The position numbers and the translations under genes were made by a program. A stretch of DNA of 64,000 nt, from contig CM077826.1 of the NCBI GenBank assembly GCA_039720395.1, positions 33,228,810-33,292,809 on the forward strand. Reading direction: 5' to 3'. The notes beneath the pieces were generated by a model that was given only the letters and a program-made list of their open reading frames with translations, searched no databases and was not told the DNA's origin. Of this stretch, positions 36,191 through 46,899 are shown piece after piece (the stretch's first letter is position 1; every line of letters begins with the position of its first letter). This DNA comes from Liquidambar formosana. Lineage: Eukaryota; Streptophyta; Magnoliopsida; Saxifragales; Altingiaceae.

Positions 36191-37921
36191 ATGGCCAACT
36201 ATAGTGGTAACGGATTCTCCGAAGGAAAATCGTCCAATAGACCACCACTTTTCAATGGAGATGCATCTCTATACAATTTCTAGAAAATTAGAACGCAAAT
36301 CTTTATTCAATCCACTAGCTATGAGTTATGGAACATCACTTCTAAGGGTCCTTTGATCCCTACTAAAGTGGTAGATGGAGTTACACTTCCTAAAGTACCA
36401 CAAGAATACACCACAGCTGATCACAAGTCCCTTGAACTTAATTCTAAAACCATTGGGTTGTTATATTGTGCTCTAACTAATGATGAGTTTAGCAAAATCT
36501 CTAGGTGTACTAGTGCCAAAGAGATATGGGACACATTGGAGGTTACCTATGAAGGAACATCTCAAGTAAAAGAAGCAAAAATTAACATGCTTGTTTGTGA
36601 ATATGAAATGTTCAAAATGAAAAAGGATGAATCTATTAGAGATATGTTTGCTAGATTTAATGCTATTATTAATCATTTGAGTTCTCTTAGAAAGACTTAC
36701 ACTAACTCCAAATTGGTGAGAAAAATTCTTAGGAGCTTGCCTAAGCAATGGGATGTCCTCACCACTACTCTACTTCAATCAAAGGAGCTATCATCAATGA
36801 CCTTGAGTGATCTAGATGGCAACCTAGTCACACAAGAACTCGCATTCAAAGCTCGTGAAATTGATGAAGGAAAGACTTCTAAGAGTATGGCTCTCAAAGC
36901 CTCACAAGATTAAGAAGAACCACCAAGTGAAGAATGTGAAAATGAGGAAGATGAAGACATTGCTTTCATATCTCACAAGCTCAAAAAGTTCTTTTCTAGA
37001 AGAAATCAAGGAAGGAGATTCAACAAGGATGACTCCTCCAAAAGAATTCCAAATAGAGGAGAGACTTCAAATAGAGAACCACAAGTGTGTTTTGAATGTA
37101 AGAAGCCCGGGCATATCAAGATAAATTGTCCTCAACTCAACAACAACTACAACAAGACAAGTCACAACAACAACAACTTCAAGGACAATAGGAAATTCAA
37201 GAAGAAAGCTTTCACTGTCACTTGGGATGATGAAGCAAATAGTGATGAAGAAGATGAGGAGGCTTCTTGCGATCAAGAGGTTGCAAACTTTTGTCTTATC
37301 GCAAAAGAAGATGAGGTAATCGAACCTAACTCTATTGATTATCTTATAGAAGAATCTCCTACTTATGAAGAACTACAAGATGCTCTTGAAGATACTTTTC
37401 TTGAATTAAAAAGATTTTCTCACAAAAACAATGATTTGAAAAAGAATATCTCATCTCTTCAAGAAAAACTAAATGCTTTGAAAAATGAAAACTTAGAGTT
37501 AAAAAGTAAGATAAACTCACCTCCAACCATCTCTCAATCTAGTCTTGAAAGTGAAAATATTTCATTAAAAGAAAAGATTGAAGACTTGACTAATACTTTG
37601 GCCAAGTTTACCAATGGAAGGGATAACTTGGATAGGATATTAACTAGTCAAAGATGGTGCTTTGACAAGGCCGGTATTGGATATTAAGAACATGTTAAAC
37701 AAAAATCCTATATTAACTTCTTTCCTAAGCCTACGGTCTCTAGCACACCTAAAGTCTCATGTACTTATTGTAAGAAGGAAGGACATAACATTTACACATG
37801 CAACATGAGAAAAAGACCTAAAAGTTTCACCAAAAAGGTGTGGATGGTTAAGGGAACCACACCTCCTATGGCTAACCCCTATAGACCCAAGAAAGTATGG
37901 GTACCAAAGAGAGTTACTTGA
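36191..37921 (+). pseudogene. Copia gag with two zinc knuckles, broken by stops
   Basis: The ATG at 36191 opens MANYSGNGFSEGKSSNRPP, then the gag core (AKEIWDTLEVTYEGTSQVKEAK, MFARFNAIINHL, LRSLPKQWD). A CCHC knuckle CFECKKPGHIKINC lies at 37088-37129, then a Glu/Lys-rich coiled-coil segment and a second knuckle CTYCKKEGHNIYTC at 37760-37801. Gag packages element RNA into virus-like particles. In-frame stops: TAG 36281-36283 (where W is expected), TAA 36911-36913, TAA 37685-37687. The TGA at 37919-37921 may be the natural gag end. The frame is otherwise continuous, so decay is by point mutation. Confidence 0.92.
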
Positions 37922-37937
37922 AATTGTGTAGGTATGC

Positions 37938-40900
37938 TTGAAGTCATCAAGCAATGAGAAATGGTTTCTTGATAGTGGTTGCTTAAGGCACATGACGGGT
38001 GATAGATCAAAGTTCGTCTCTTTGAAGCCCAAGGACGACGGCTACGTAACATTTGAAGATAATGCCAAGGGTAAGATAATTGGCATTGGGAAGGTTGGTA
38101 AGAACTCTTCACTTTGTATTGAAAATGTTTTATTAGTTGATGGTTTAAAGCATAATCTCCTTAACATTAGTCAATTATGTGATAAAAGTTATAGAGTTAC
38201 TTTTAAATCCAATAAATGCATAATTGAGGATGATGATAAGACCCTATTTATTGCATATAGGGTTGGTAACATCTATGCTATAGAGTTTGAAGAAATCGCA
38301 TTACAAAATATACATTGCTTCTCCGCTTTAAATGAAAATCATTGGTTATGGCATAGAAGACTTAGACATGCTAGCATGGATTTGATTTCAAAACTTTCTA
38401 GGCATGAACTTGTAAGAGGTTTACCAAAAGCAAAGTTTTCAAAAGATGGAGTTTGTAGTGCATGCCAATTTGGAAAACAAACCAAGTCTTCTTTTAAAAC
38501 AAAATCTCATATTTCAACAACTAGACCTTTGCAACTTATTCATATGGACTTATTTGGACCTATTGCTATTGCAAGTCTTGGAGGGAAGCATTATGCATTT
38601 GTAATTATTGATGACTACTCTAGATATACATGGGTGTTCTTCCTTGCACATAAAGATGAGACTCATGTTACATTTATTGCATATTGTAGAAGAGTCCAAA
38701 ATGAGAAAGGCTATACCATCATACATGTTAGGAGTGATAGGGGGAGCGAATTTGTCAATAAGGACATTGAACAATATTGTGACGAGAATGGTTTTGGTTA
38801 TAATTTCTCCGCTCCTAGAACTCCTCAACAAAATGGTGTAGTTGAAAGAAAGAATAGAACACTTGAAGAAATGTCTAGAACCATGCTTAATGAACATTCT
38901 TTACCTTAATACTTTTGGGCCGAAGCCGTTAACACCGCATGCTATGTTATGAATCGAGTACTATTAAGATCTAAACTTGGTAAAACTCCCTATGAATTAT
39001 GGAATGATAAGAAACCTAACATAGGTTACTTCAAAGTTTTTGGTTGTAAATGCTTTATTAAATTATAGAGATAAACTTTCCAAATTTAATTCTAAATCCG
39101 ATGAAGGTGTATTTCTTGGTTATTCTATGAAAAGCAAAGCATATAGGGTGTTTAATAAGAGAACTTTAACTGTTCAAGAATTAATGCATGTTATATTTTA
39201 TGAAACTAATCCTCTTGCTCCCAAGAGAAATGTGGATAATGATGATGATGTAGGTACAAGCTTGCAAGAACAAGTTGAAAATTTGAATCTTAATGCCAAG
39301 CAAGATCCACAAGACAAAGGCAAAGAAAAGGAAAAAGATGAAGTCATTGAAATTAAGAAATTGGAAGAAGAAGTAGAAATTGAAGACAATCCACTTCATC
39401 CGGATGTCACAAAGACTTGAAAATTTGTGAAGAATCATCCTAAGGATCAAATCCTAGGTGAACCCTCACGTGGGGTAAGAACTCGTTCTTCCATGAGAAA
39501 TATATGTGATTATCTTGCATTTTTATCTCAAATTGAACCAAGAATATAAATGAGACCGAAAGTGATGAATCTTGGATACTAGCTATGCAAGAAGAGCTTA
39601 ACCAATTTGAGAGGAACAAGGTTTGGTCCTTGGTTCCTAGACCACATGACCATGGTGTAATAGGCACCAAGTAGGTATATAGGAACAAGAAAGATGAATC
39701 GGGTACCATTGTAAGAAACAAGGCACGACTAGTTACCCAAGGTTTCAATCAACAAGAAGGCATTGATTATGATGAAACATATGCATCGGTTGTTAGACTT
39801 GAAGCCATTAGAATGTTACTTGCATTTGCATGTCATAAAGATTTCAAATTATTTCAAATGGATGTCAAGAGTGCCTTTCTAAATGTTTTTATTGAGGAGG
39901 AAGTTTATGTTAAACAACCTCCCAGATTTGAAAGTCATGAATTTCCAAACCACGTATTCAAATTATCAAAAGCTTTATATGGTTTGAAACAAGCACCTAG
40001 AGCTTGGTATGAAAGACTTAGTGGTTTTCTAATAAAAAATGGTTTTAAATGAGAAAAACTTGACACCACACTTTTCATCAAAACCATTGATAAGGACATG
40101 CTTATTATTCAAATATATATTGATGATATTATCTTTGGTTCTACTAATGTAAGTTTGTGTGAGAATTTTGCTAAAGTTATGCAAGAAGAATTTGAAATAA
40201 GCATGATGGGCAAACTCAACTTCTTCCTTGGATTACAAATCAAGCAAACAAAGGAAGGAACCTTCTTAAATCAATCCAAATATGTCAAAGATTTAATCAA
40301 AAAGTATGGATTGGAAAATGGAAGGAATTTCGCCACACCAATGAGCACCTCCATTAAACTTAAGAAGGATGAGAAAGGTAAATGCGTGGATCAAAAGAAA
40401 TACCGAGGTATGATTGGTAGTTTACTTTATCTCACCGCTAGTAGACCGGATATCATGTATAGCGTATGCTTGTGTGCTAGATATCAATCATGTCCTAAAG
40501 AATCTCACATGCTTGCCGTTAAACGCATATTTAAATATCTTACTGGCACTATTAATCTTGGCATATGGTATCCTAAATTCACATCATTTGACATGCTTAG
40601 TTATTCCGATGTGGACTTTGCCGGTTGCAAAGATGGTCGCAAAAGTACAAGTGGAACTTGTCACTTTCTTGGACATTCCTTAGTCTCTTGGTTTAGCAAG
40701 AAACAAACTTCGGTTGCTCTTTCCACAGCCGAGACTGAATATTTGGCAGCCGGAAGTTGTTGTACACAAATGTTGTATATGAAACAACAACTTGAGGACT
40801 TTGGATTGCATTATGATCATATTTCCATAAAATGCGATAATACAAGTGCAATTAATCTAACTAAGAACCCCATTCAGCACTCACGAACCAAACATATTGA

Positions 40901-41066
40901 AATTAGACATCATTTTATAAGAGATCATGTTCAAAGAGGAGATGTTGAAATTGAATTTGTTGGTACCGAACATCAATTGACGGACATTTTTACAAAACCA
41001 CTTCAAGAGGATAGATTCAATTTCATTAAACGTGAACTTGGCATGTGTTTAAGTGATGATATATGA
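37938..41066 (+). pseudogene. Copia pol: protease, integrase, RT, RNase H, broken
   Basis: Domains in order: aspartic protease DSG (residues 12-14 of the first frame), integrase zinc finger HRRLRHASMDL...CSACQFGK, the DDE core (HMDLFGP, DDYSRYTW, DRGSEF, NGVVERKNRTL), reverse transcriptase (TQGFNQQEGIDYDETYA, QMDVKSAFLN, LYGLKQAPRAWY, YIDD at 40116-40127) and RNase H (DFAGCKDGRKSTSG, STAETEYLA, TDIFTKPL). Defects: TAA 38907-38909, a frameshift near 39055, TGA 39418-39420, a frameshift near 39540, TAG 39672-39674 and TGA 40050-40052. The last part, 40098-41066, is open for 322 codons. Catalytic residues are preserved although the ORF is dead. Confidence 0.94.
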
Positions 41067-41109
41067 GAACATGTTCGTTATGATGATTTTCTTTGCTTTA
41101 AATGCTTTT

Positions 41110-41470
41110 TATTTCTCTGTCTGATATTTTCAGATGGCTGAAAGTTCTTTCAGCCGGCTGAAAACTCTTTTAGACGGCTGACTTGATGAGTTAGACGGCT
41201 GAAAATCATGAATCTGAACATCCTTTTTTTGTGTTCTCTGACTTTTTCAGACGGCTTGATTCAGCCGACTAAAAAAAGGAGAAGACGACCGAAAGAGGAC
41301 TTTCAGATGGCTGACGAAGGAATTCAGCCGGCTGAAAGATGGTCCTTTGGTTATCCCATTTTAAGGTTGTCTGGATTTATTAGACGGCTAATTCAGTCGG
41401 CTGAAATAGATCCAAGCCGACCGAAAGATGGATTTCAGATGGCTGATAGACTCTTCAGCCGGCTGAAAAT
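41110..41470 (+). repeat. Array of CAGCCGGCTG palindromic motifs between pol and the extra ORF
   Basis: At least ten variants of TTTCAGMYGGCTGAAA occur in ~360 bp. The perfect 16-mer TTTCAGCCGGCTGAAA is at 41148-41163, and perfect 14-mer cores TTCAGCCGGCTGAA are at 41323-41336 and 41454-41467. The same motif family lies in both LTRs. Confidence 0.9.
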
Positions 41471-41603
41471 ATCGGGGTATATAAACTTTTTCAAGCCCTA
41501 ACACTGTTCATTTTTCAAAAATCTTTCGCGACTTTTCTCCTTCTCTCTCTCCGACGATCCTCTTTCCCTCTCCAAAACCCTAATCACTCATATACCCTCT
41601 TCA

Positions 41604-43157
41604 ATGGTGAATGTCAAGAAATCCCAAGCCTCCAATGTCGACGAGGGTGAATCGTCTCAGCCTAAGAAGAGGTTGCGCAAGACCTCTGCTATCAGAACTC
41701 TACGCCACCGTTCTCACACAGCACCACCTCTGGACGAAAACGAACCACTTCTACCACCAGTTCCCCGTCGTTCTCGCTGGCAACAGGCACCATCGACACA
41801 GCCTGCACCTCCTCCTCCATAGAACCCTCCACAGCGCCTTCCATCTCCACCACGGGCTCCACAACATTGAGTACCTCCCGGCGACCCCAATTATGATTCA
41901 GGGCATGAGCCATCCGAAGGGCATGAGGCACCTCCTGCAGTGGATCCTCCTATGTACCTCTCTCCTAAATTTGGTACCCTCTTTGCTAAAAAATTTTACT
42001 CTAAAAAGGTTGTATACCCAAAAATTGTTGATCCCTCCTTCCTAAATCACTATCACTTTCGTGTGTGTTATTTATTGCAAAACGTGGGTTTACTTGATTT
42101 TTGCTGTCTTTTCGAACCATGTTTCAACACATTGGTTCGTGTATTCTACACCCACTTCACTATGACTTCTCCCGGCATTGCCACCTCTTATGTAAAGGGT
42201 AAACATATGTCCCTCAATGACCGTATGCTAAATGACCTTTTCCATGTTCCACAAAATGGAGTATTCATCACAGAAACCCACACTTGGCCACACATCGATG
42301 GCTTCCACCATGTTGATGCTCTCAAACAAATCCTAGGCCGTGATGATATCACCGAGCCTTACAAACCTAATTTGAAAGAGTTTTCTTTGGAATGTAATTT
42401 GCTCCATAAAATTCTTTTTTACAATACTGTAACTCGAGGTGGAGGAAAGGATCATGTTACATACATGAATATTGCCTTGATTTGGTGTATTCTTAATGGC
42501 AAACCCATTAATTTGGGACATCTTATGCTGTATCATATGAGATCTTGTGTGGAAAAGACAAAGAATGAATCAAAGAAAGGAAAGGATCTGGAAGGAAAGA
42601 GTATACTCCCTTATGGCGCTACATTGATAGTGTTATTTACTCACTATAGCGTGCCTTACACTGCTGGAGATATCTTTCATCCCACCTTCCGAAACAAGAT
42701 AATTGCATCTTTCTTGGGTTGGATGAATTATACATTAGCAAATGGAGTATAGGTCAAGAAAGGAACAATCCTTGATGAAGAAGCAGAATCTGATGAGCAG
42801 TAAGAGCAGCATGAGGTTCCCCCTCCTCCTCCTCCTACCACCTCTGATCCTCCCACCTCTATTCCTCCCTCTCTTCTCTTTCCTCCCACAAACCATCCTC
42901 ACTCCCCTCCTCCTACCCCTTCTCATACACCACCCTCCACTTCTCACACCTCCTCTTCCACTGCTCCTCCATCTCTCTCTGACCTATTCATCTCCCTGTC
43001 CAACCAAATGACTGACCTCAAGTGCTATATTCAGAAGAAGGTTGAGGGTTTGCATGATAGGCTTGATGACATGGCTTGCGAGCTGAAGGATATGAAGGAT
43101 AGTCAAGCCCAGCTCACTCAGGAACTCAATGGCACTCTCCCTGCCTTCTCATTATGA
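41604..43157 (+). pseudogene. Extra (env-like/plant-transposon-type) ORF of the Copia element
   Basis: One frame from MVNVKKSQASNVDEGESSQ to TLPAFSL, about 517 codons, interrupted by TAG 41820-41822, TGA 41868-41870, TAG 42750-42752 and a TAA near 42801. A basic and Pro-rich N-terminus is followed by a core (FYTHFTMTSPGIATSYVKGK, LNDLFHVPQNGVF, IALIWCILNGKPINLGHL) resembling the domain annotated in plants as putative plant transposon protein, then a Pro/Ser/Thr-rich hinge and a C-terminal segment with coiled-coil character (SDLFISLSNQMTDLKC, then KVEGLHDRLDDMACELKDM). Position matches the env-like ORF reported for SIRE1. I see no transmembrane segment or signal peptide, so an envelope function is not supported. 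Role unknown. Confidence 0.75.
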
Positions 43158-43570
43158 CTGTGTTTGATCGATGACAAAGGGGGAGATGGATTGATAGATG
43201 TTTAGATATTTTTTGGAGTTTAGATATTTTTTGGATGTTTAGATTTTTTTTTGGATATATGGAATTTTTTTTTGGAACATTTGATGTATGGAAATCTTGT
43301 GGTACATTTGGTATATTTGATGTATTAAAACATGGTTAACATCTATAGAAATCTTTTTGAATCTTTTTTTATATTGATTATAAGTTTCTTTTACATAATC
43401 ACTTAAATTATTGAAACAGAAATCTATTGAAATACCTAATACATCTTGCTTAAGTGATTAATAATTCAATATCAAATGACTTATCTATATGATGCATATT
43501 GATAGGGGGAGATAAGTATGTTAAATTTGTATAATTTACCCATTTAAAACATCTATGAATTGTCATCATC

Positions 43571-43584
43571 AAAAAGGGGGAGAT
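43571..43584 (+). other. Polypurine tract
   Basis: AAAAAGGGGGAGAT immediately precedes the 3' LTR and serves to prime plus-strand DNA synthesis in this element class. Confidence 0.85.
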
Positions 43585-44912
43585 TGTTGGCCTAAATGGC
43601 TTTATTCCCGAAGTTTTGATGATAACAATACATAATAAGATGTTTAAGGACTAATGAGCATTTAAGTGATGAATCTAGACAGGTATCAAAGCCACTAAAT
43701 GTTTCAAGCATTAAGGATCAAAATGCACAAGCAAACAAAGCACAGATCATATGAAAGCAGCGCTATTGGATCCATCAAACATTCAAGAACAATCAAGCTC
43801 TATCTCAAGACAATTTGTGAGGAATTCTAGGAAAATATTGTAAGATTAAATTCAATCTTTGCTCACAAGTTTAAAGGGCTTAGAATAATGCTAATTGAAT
43901 GATCTTAAAGGCCTAAAAATGACTTACCTTTAAAATGGACTTAATGTTTATTTTTGTCTGAAAACAGGGATTTTCAGACGGCTGAAACAATGTTTCAGCC
44001 GGCTGAAAATGTTGTTTCAACAGGCTGAAATTTTTCAGCAGGCTGAAAAATCATCTTTCTAAAATTTCAGTTCTCTGGAATTTTCAAACGGCTTCTTGAG
44101 CTGGCTGAAATTCATTTGAGCCGGCTGAAATTAAGGTTTGAGACGGCTGAAAGACCTGGTTCCTTGTTCCATTTTTACACCTTCTCTGGAATATTCAGCA
44201 GCCTTCTTCAGACGCTGAAAGGGATATTTTAGACGGCTGAAAGATATTTCAGCCGGCTGAAACCCTCGGGCAGAGGTCTAACGGTTAGTTTTCTAACGGA
44301 CTTTTGAAGCATTAAATGCCCACCAAACTTCTTTTCCCGGCATTTATTGTTCCAAAATGGCTATTTTGGACTCCTTGAGTATAAATACAAGGCTTGAGCT
44401 CATTTATGAGCATTCATTGAGCTACAAACAACAAAATCAATTATAAGCCTTAATTCCTCTTGTGAGCATTCATTAAAATCAATTAATAGCTGAGTGTACA
44501 TTCAATTCCTGTGTAATTACTCTTTGAGAGAGCTTTCTTTGAGTACAAAATCATCTCCAAATACTTTGTATCAAAAAGGTTGTGTATACCCTCACTTGTA
44601 AGCACTTGAGAAGAGTGCATTTGGCTAAGTGTTGGTGAAGAACACTCAAGTTGTAAAGGTTTGCTGTTCCACCTTGAAGGAAAGTGATAGTGGATTGGTG
44701 AATCCTCAAGCGAGCTCTTAAGGCGAGGACGTAGGCAGGAGGCCGAACCTCGTTAATATCGTTGGCATTCTCTTCCCCTCAATCTCTTTATTATTGTATT
44801 GTCTTACATTTAATCTTGCTTGTAATAATTTGATTTTTAGATTGCTATTAATTTTTAAATTGGCCAATAACCCTATTCACCCCCCTTCCAAGGTTATTCT
44901 CTTGGGATAACA
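43585..44912 (+). repeat. 3' LTR of the Copia element
   Basis: Runs from TGTTGGCCTAAATGG to CTCTTGGGATAACA, 1328 bp. It has two perfect 16-bp palindromes (43993-44008 and 44247-44262); the first is changed at one base in the 5' LTR. Confidence 0.95.
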
Positions 44913-45659
44913 CTTAGGATTTATGGTAGTTCATTGTGAAGGAAATAACCCATTCTCTTTTGAACTACGTGGATTTTGATCCTTGCATCTTTGTATGTAG
45001 GGTACGTTGATGCTCATTTGATGTTCAAGTCCGCCCTAAGATATTAAGTATCCTAGGTTTTTTTTTTCTTTTCTTTATTATTTTATTATTTTATTTTATT
45101 CTTTATTGCTTTTCATATCTCTCTCTTTATTCTTATGTGAATGTTTATGGATGATTCTTTACATATGCATGATGACTAATTATGAAGTGATTAAAATAGC
45201 CCATACAAATTAGGAAACCTCTTTAGGGCAATGTGGGTGCCTATAAGATGTTTCCTAGCTAGAACCTTCCCACTTCATAACTTAGTCTCCGAATCTCTTC
45301 TTTGGTTTGTTAAGACTTGCCTTTTCCTAAAATTGGAGTCATTTGTTTTTTTTTTTTTTTTGAAAGGTTTTCTTTAAATTGTTTTTATGGTTTTCCTTAT
45401 TCCTTAAAAATGAGGTGGCGACTCTTTACTTTTATTATTTGTTTTTGTGGACTTTAAAACAGATTTTTATTTATTTAAATCTCTATCTTTTAAAAAGGGC
45501 GATCAAAACCCGTGGTTCACACTTAGGAATATTGTTACGCCTTCGACTAGGTGACCGTTAGTGCCTTCCGTGGGGTTGGATTAAGCTATAGCTCAACCAG
45601 CGTAAGGGAGCACATGCAATCCCCTGTTTTGCAGCTCGTCTAGGACCCTCTTATCATTA

Positions 45660-45940
45660 GCTCCCAACAGGTAGGATCCTACTAAGATCACACTTAGGTA
45701 GGAAAACCACTCTGGTCTCCTTTTCCTACCCTTTTTAACTCTTAGCAAAAAATAAATAAATACATAAATAAGAAATATAGAAATTGACAAAAGTATGTCA
45801 ATTTTGAGTTTTATATTGAAAACCCTAAGTGGAAGAAAAAATTTTTAAAATGGTAAAAACACATTTTTGATGATCTAAACAACGGATTTTGGTTTAAAAT
45901 ATCTTTGGCCATTGTGATTGAGTTCAATTTCCTTTGACAT
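45660..45940. repeat. Repeat flanking the split solo LTR, right copy
   Basis: Direct repeat of 32222-32600, starting at CAACAGGTAGGATCCTACTA and sharing AAGTATGTCAATTTTGAG and the ACCTAAACAA-type block. It has one copy of the ~115-bp unit that is doubled on the left. Confidence 0.72.
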
Positions 45941-46264
45941 TTTGCTTTTGTCCACCAAATTCCATACAATTTTAACCAAAATAATATTTGAAAAAACCTT
46001 TCAACGCAAACCATACAATTCTCTAACACATAATTCAAGTAATTCAATAAACAAGTCACAAAATTTCTCTATTTTAACAAAGAAATTTATGTATTGAATG
46101 AAATTTCATTATTTGATATTGAAATTTCTCTGATTGAAATTTTAGAGTTTTATAGAAAACTTTCATTGTCCAATAAATTAGATAGAGAAATTTTACTGCA
46201 TTAAGTGAAATTTTTTTCTTGAAGAGAGAAATTTCATTATCCAATTAATAAATTCCATTGCCTA

Positions 46265-46800
46265 ATCAATTAGACGGTAAATTTACGTGTTCAGTGAAAT
46301 TTCATTGACTAATTAAAAACTTAAGCGTCAGGCTATTGCCACTACATAAAATACTTTAGTTAAGCCCCCAATTAGTGTACACATTTTAAGGTTTTATGAA
46401 AAATATAAAAGGTTTGTACGAAAACTAGTTGTATTGTCCATTAGAAATATCATTTTGAACAACTTTGTAGAAAATTTTTTTCCCAAAATCTATAGTTTAA
46501 ATGGAGTTTTTGTCTATTTTTCATGGGACATTTTGTAGAAACGAAACAACAATTGTAAATGGCCAAACAGTCCAATTAAACGACAAAATATTTCTTTTAC
46601 AAAATTGTTAAGAATGATGTTTTTTAGTGGATAGTGTGTCTTGTTTTCGGAGAAACCCTTTATATATTTCATAAAATCTTAAAATGTCTAAACTAACCAA
46701 GGGATTTAAAGTACTTTATGTGGTGGCAATAGCCTCTCTCAAAACTTAATTGCCCAATTGAGAAATTTCACTGTCTAATTGATTGGATAAAGAAAATTTG
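46265..46800. mobile_element. Large foldback (hairpin) element
   Basis: The block around GGCTATTGCCACTACATAAA (46331-46350) is inverted at about 46717-46735 (TTTATGTGGTGGCAATAGCC). Pairing continues inward (ACATTTTAAGGTTTTATGAA against ACATTTTAAGATTTTATGAA in inverted sense) and outward through CAGTGAAATTTC blocks. The dyad centre is near 46534 and arms are about 200-230 bp with moderate mismatch. No coding capacity. Confidence 0.7.
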
Positions 46801-46899
46801 AAATCCAATTGAGATATTTCACTGTTCACTTTGTTTACACAAATTTCGTATTTGCGAATCAAAGACAAGTGTAACAAATTAAATTTGTATTGGTTTTAA

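Larger units (their letters stand above)
34817..44912 (+). mobile_element. Nearly complete Copia retrotransposon, SIRE/Maximus-like
   Basis: A 10,096-bp element with 1318- and 1328-bp LTRs, a tRNA-Met PBS, gag, pol in Copia order (protease, integrase, RT, RNase H), an extra ORF after pol, and a polypurine tract. The target duplication is CTTAG at 34812-34816 and 44913-44917. A gag-pol stop, large size and an additional 3' ORF are characters of the SIRE/Maximus lineage (family knowledge). All three coding regions carry stops or frameshifts, so the copy is not autonomous. LTRs differ at scattered sites, including CG instead of TG at the 5' end. Confidence 0.95.
32617..45521 (+). mobile_element. 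Solo LTR (family C) split by a nested Copia element
   Basis: The LTR starts TGTAGACACCCCATTTTCAC at 32617 and ends CGTGGTTCACA at 45521, with a perfect duplication CTTAG at 32612-32616 and 45522-45526. Removing the Copia insertion (34817-44912 plus one target copy) leaves about 2804 bp collinear with the inverted LTR at 27302-30367; across the join it reads GGAAACTTAGGATTTATGG, matching GGAAACTTAGGGTTTATAG there. No coding domains belong to it. Confidence 0.92.

Noticed and set aside
41611..42045. Overlapping His/Leu-rich frame at the start of the extra Copia ORF
   Set aside because: It is a shifted-frame shadow of the Pro-rich N-terminus; the true frame continues into the conserved core.
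42742..43011. Pro/Leu-rich and antisense Arg-rich frames near 42.7-43.0 kb
   Set aside because: They are out-of-frame readings of the Pro/Ser/Thr-rich hinge of the extra Copia ORF.
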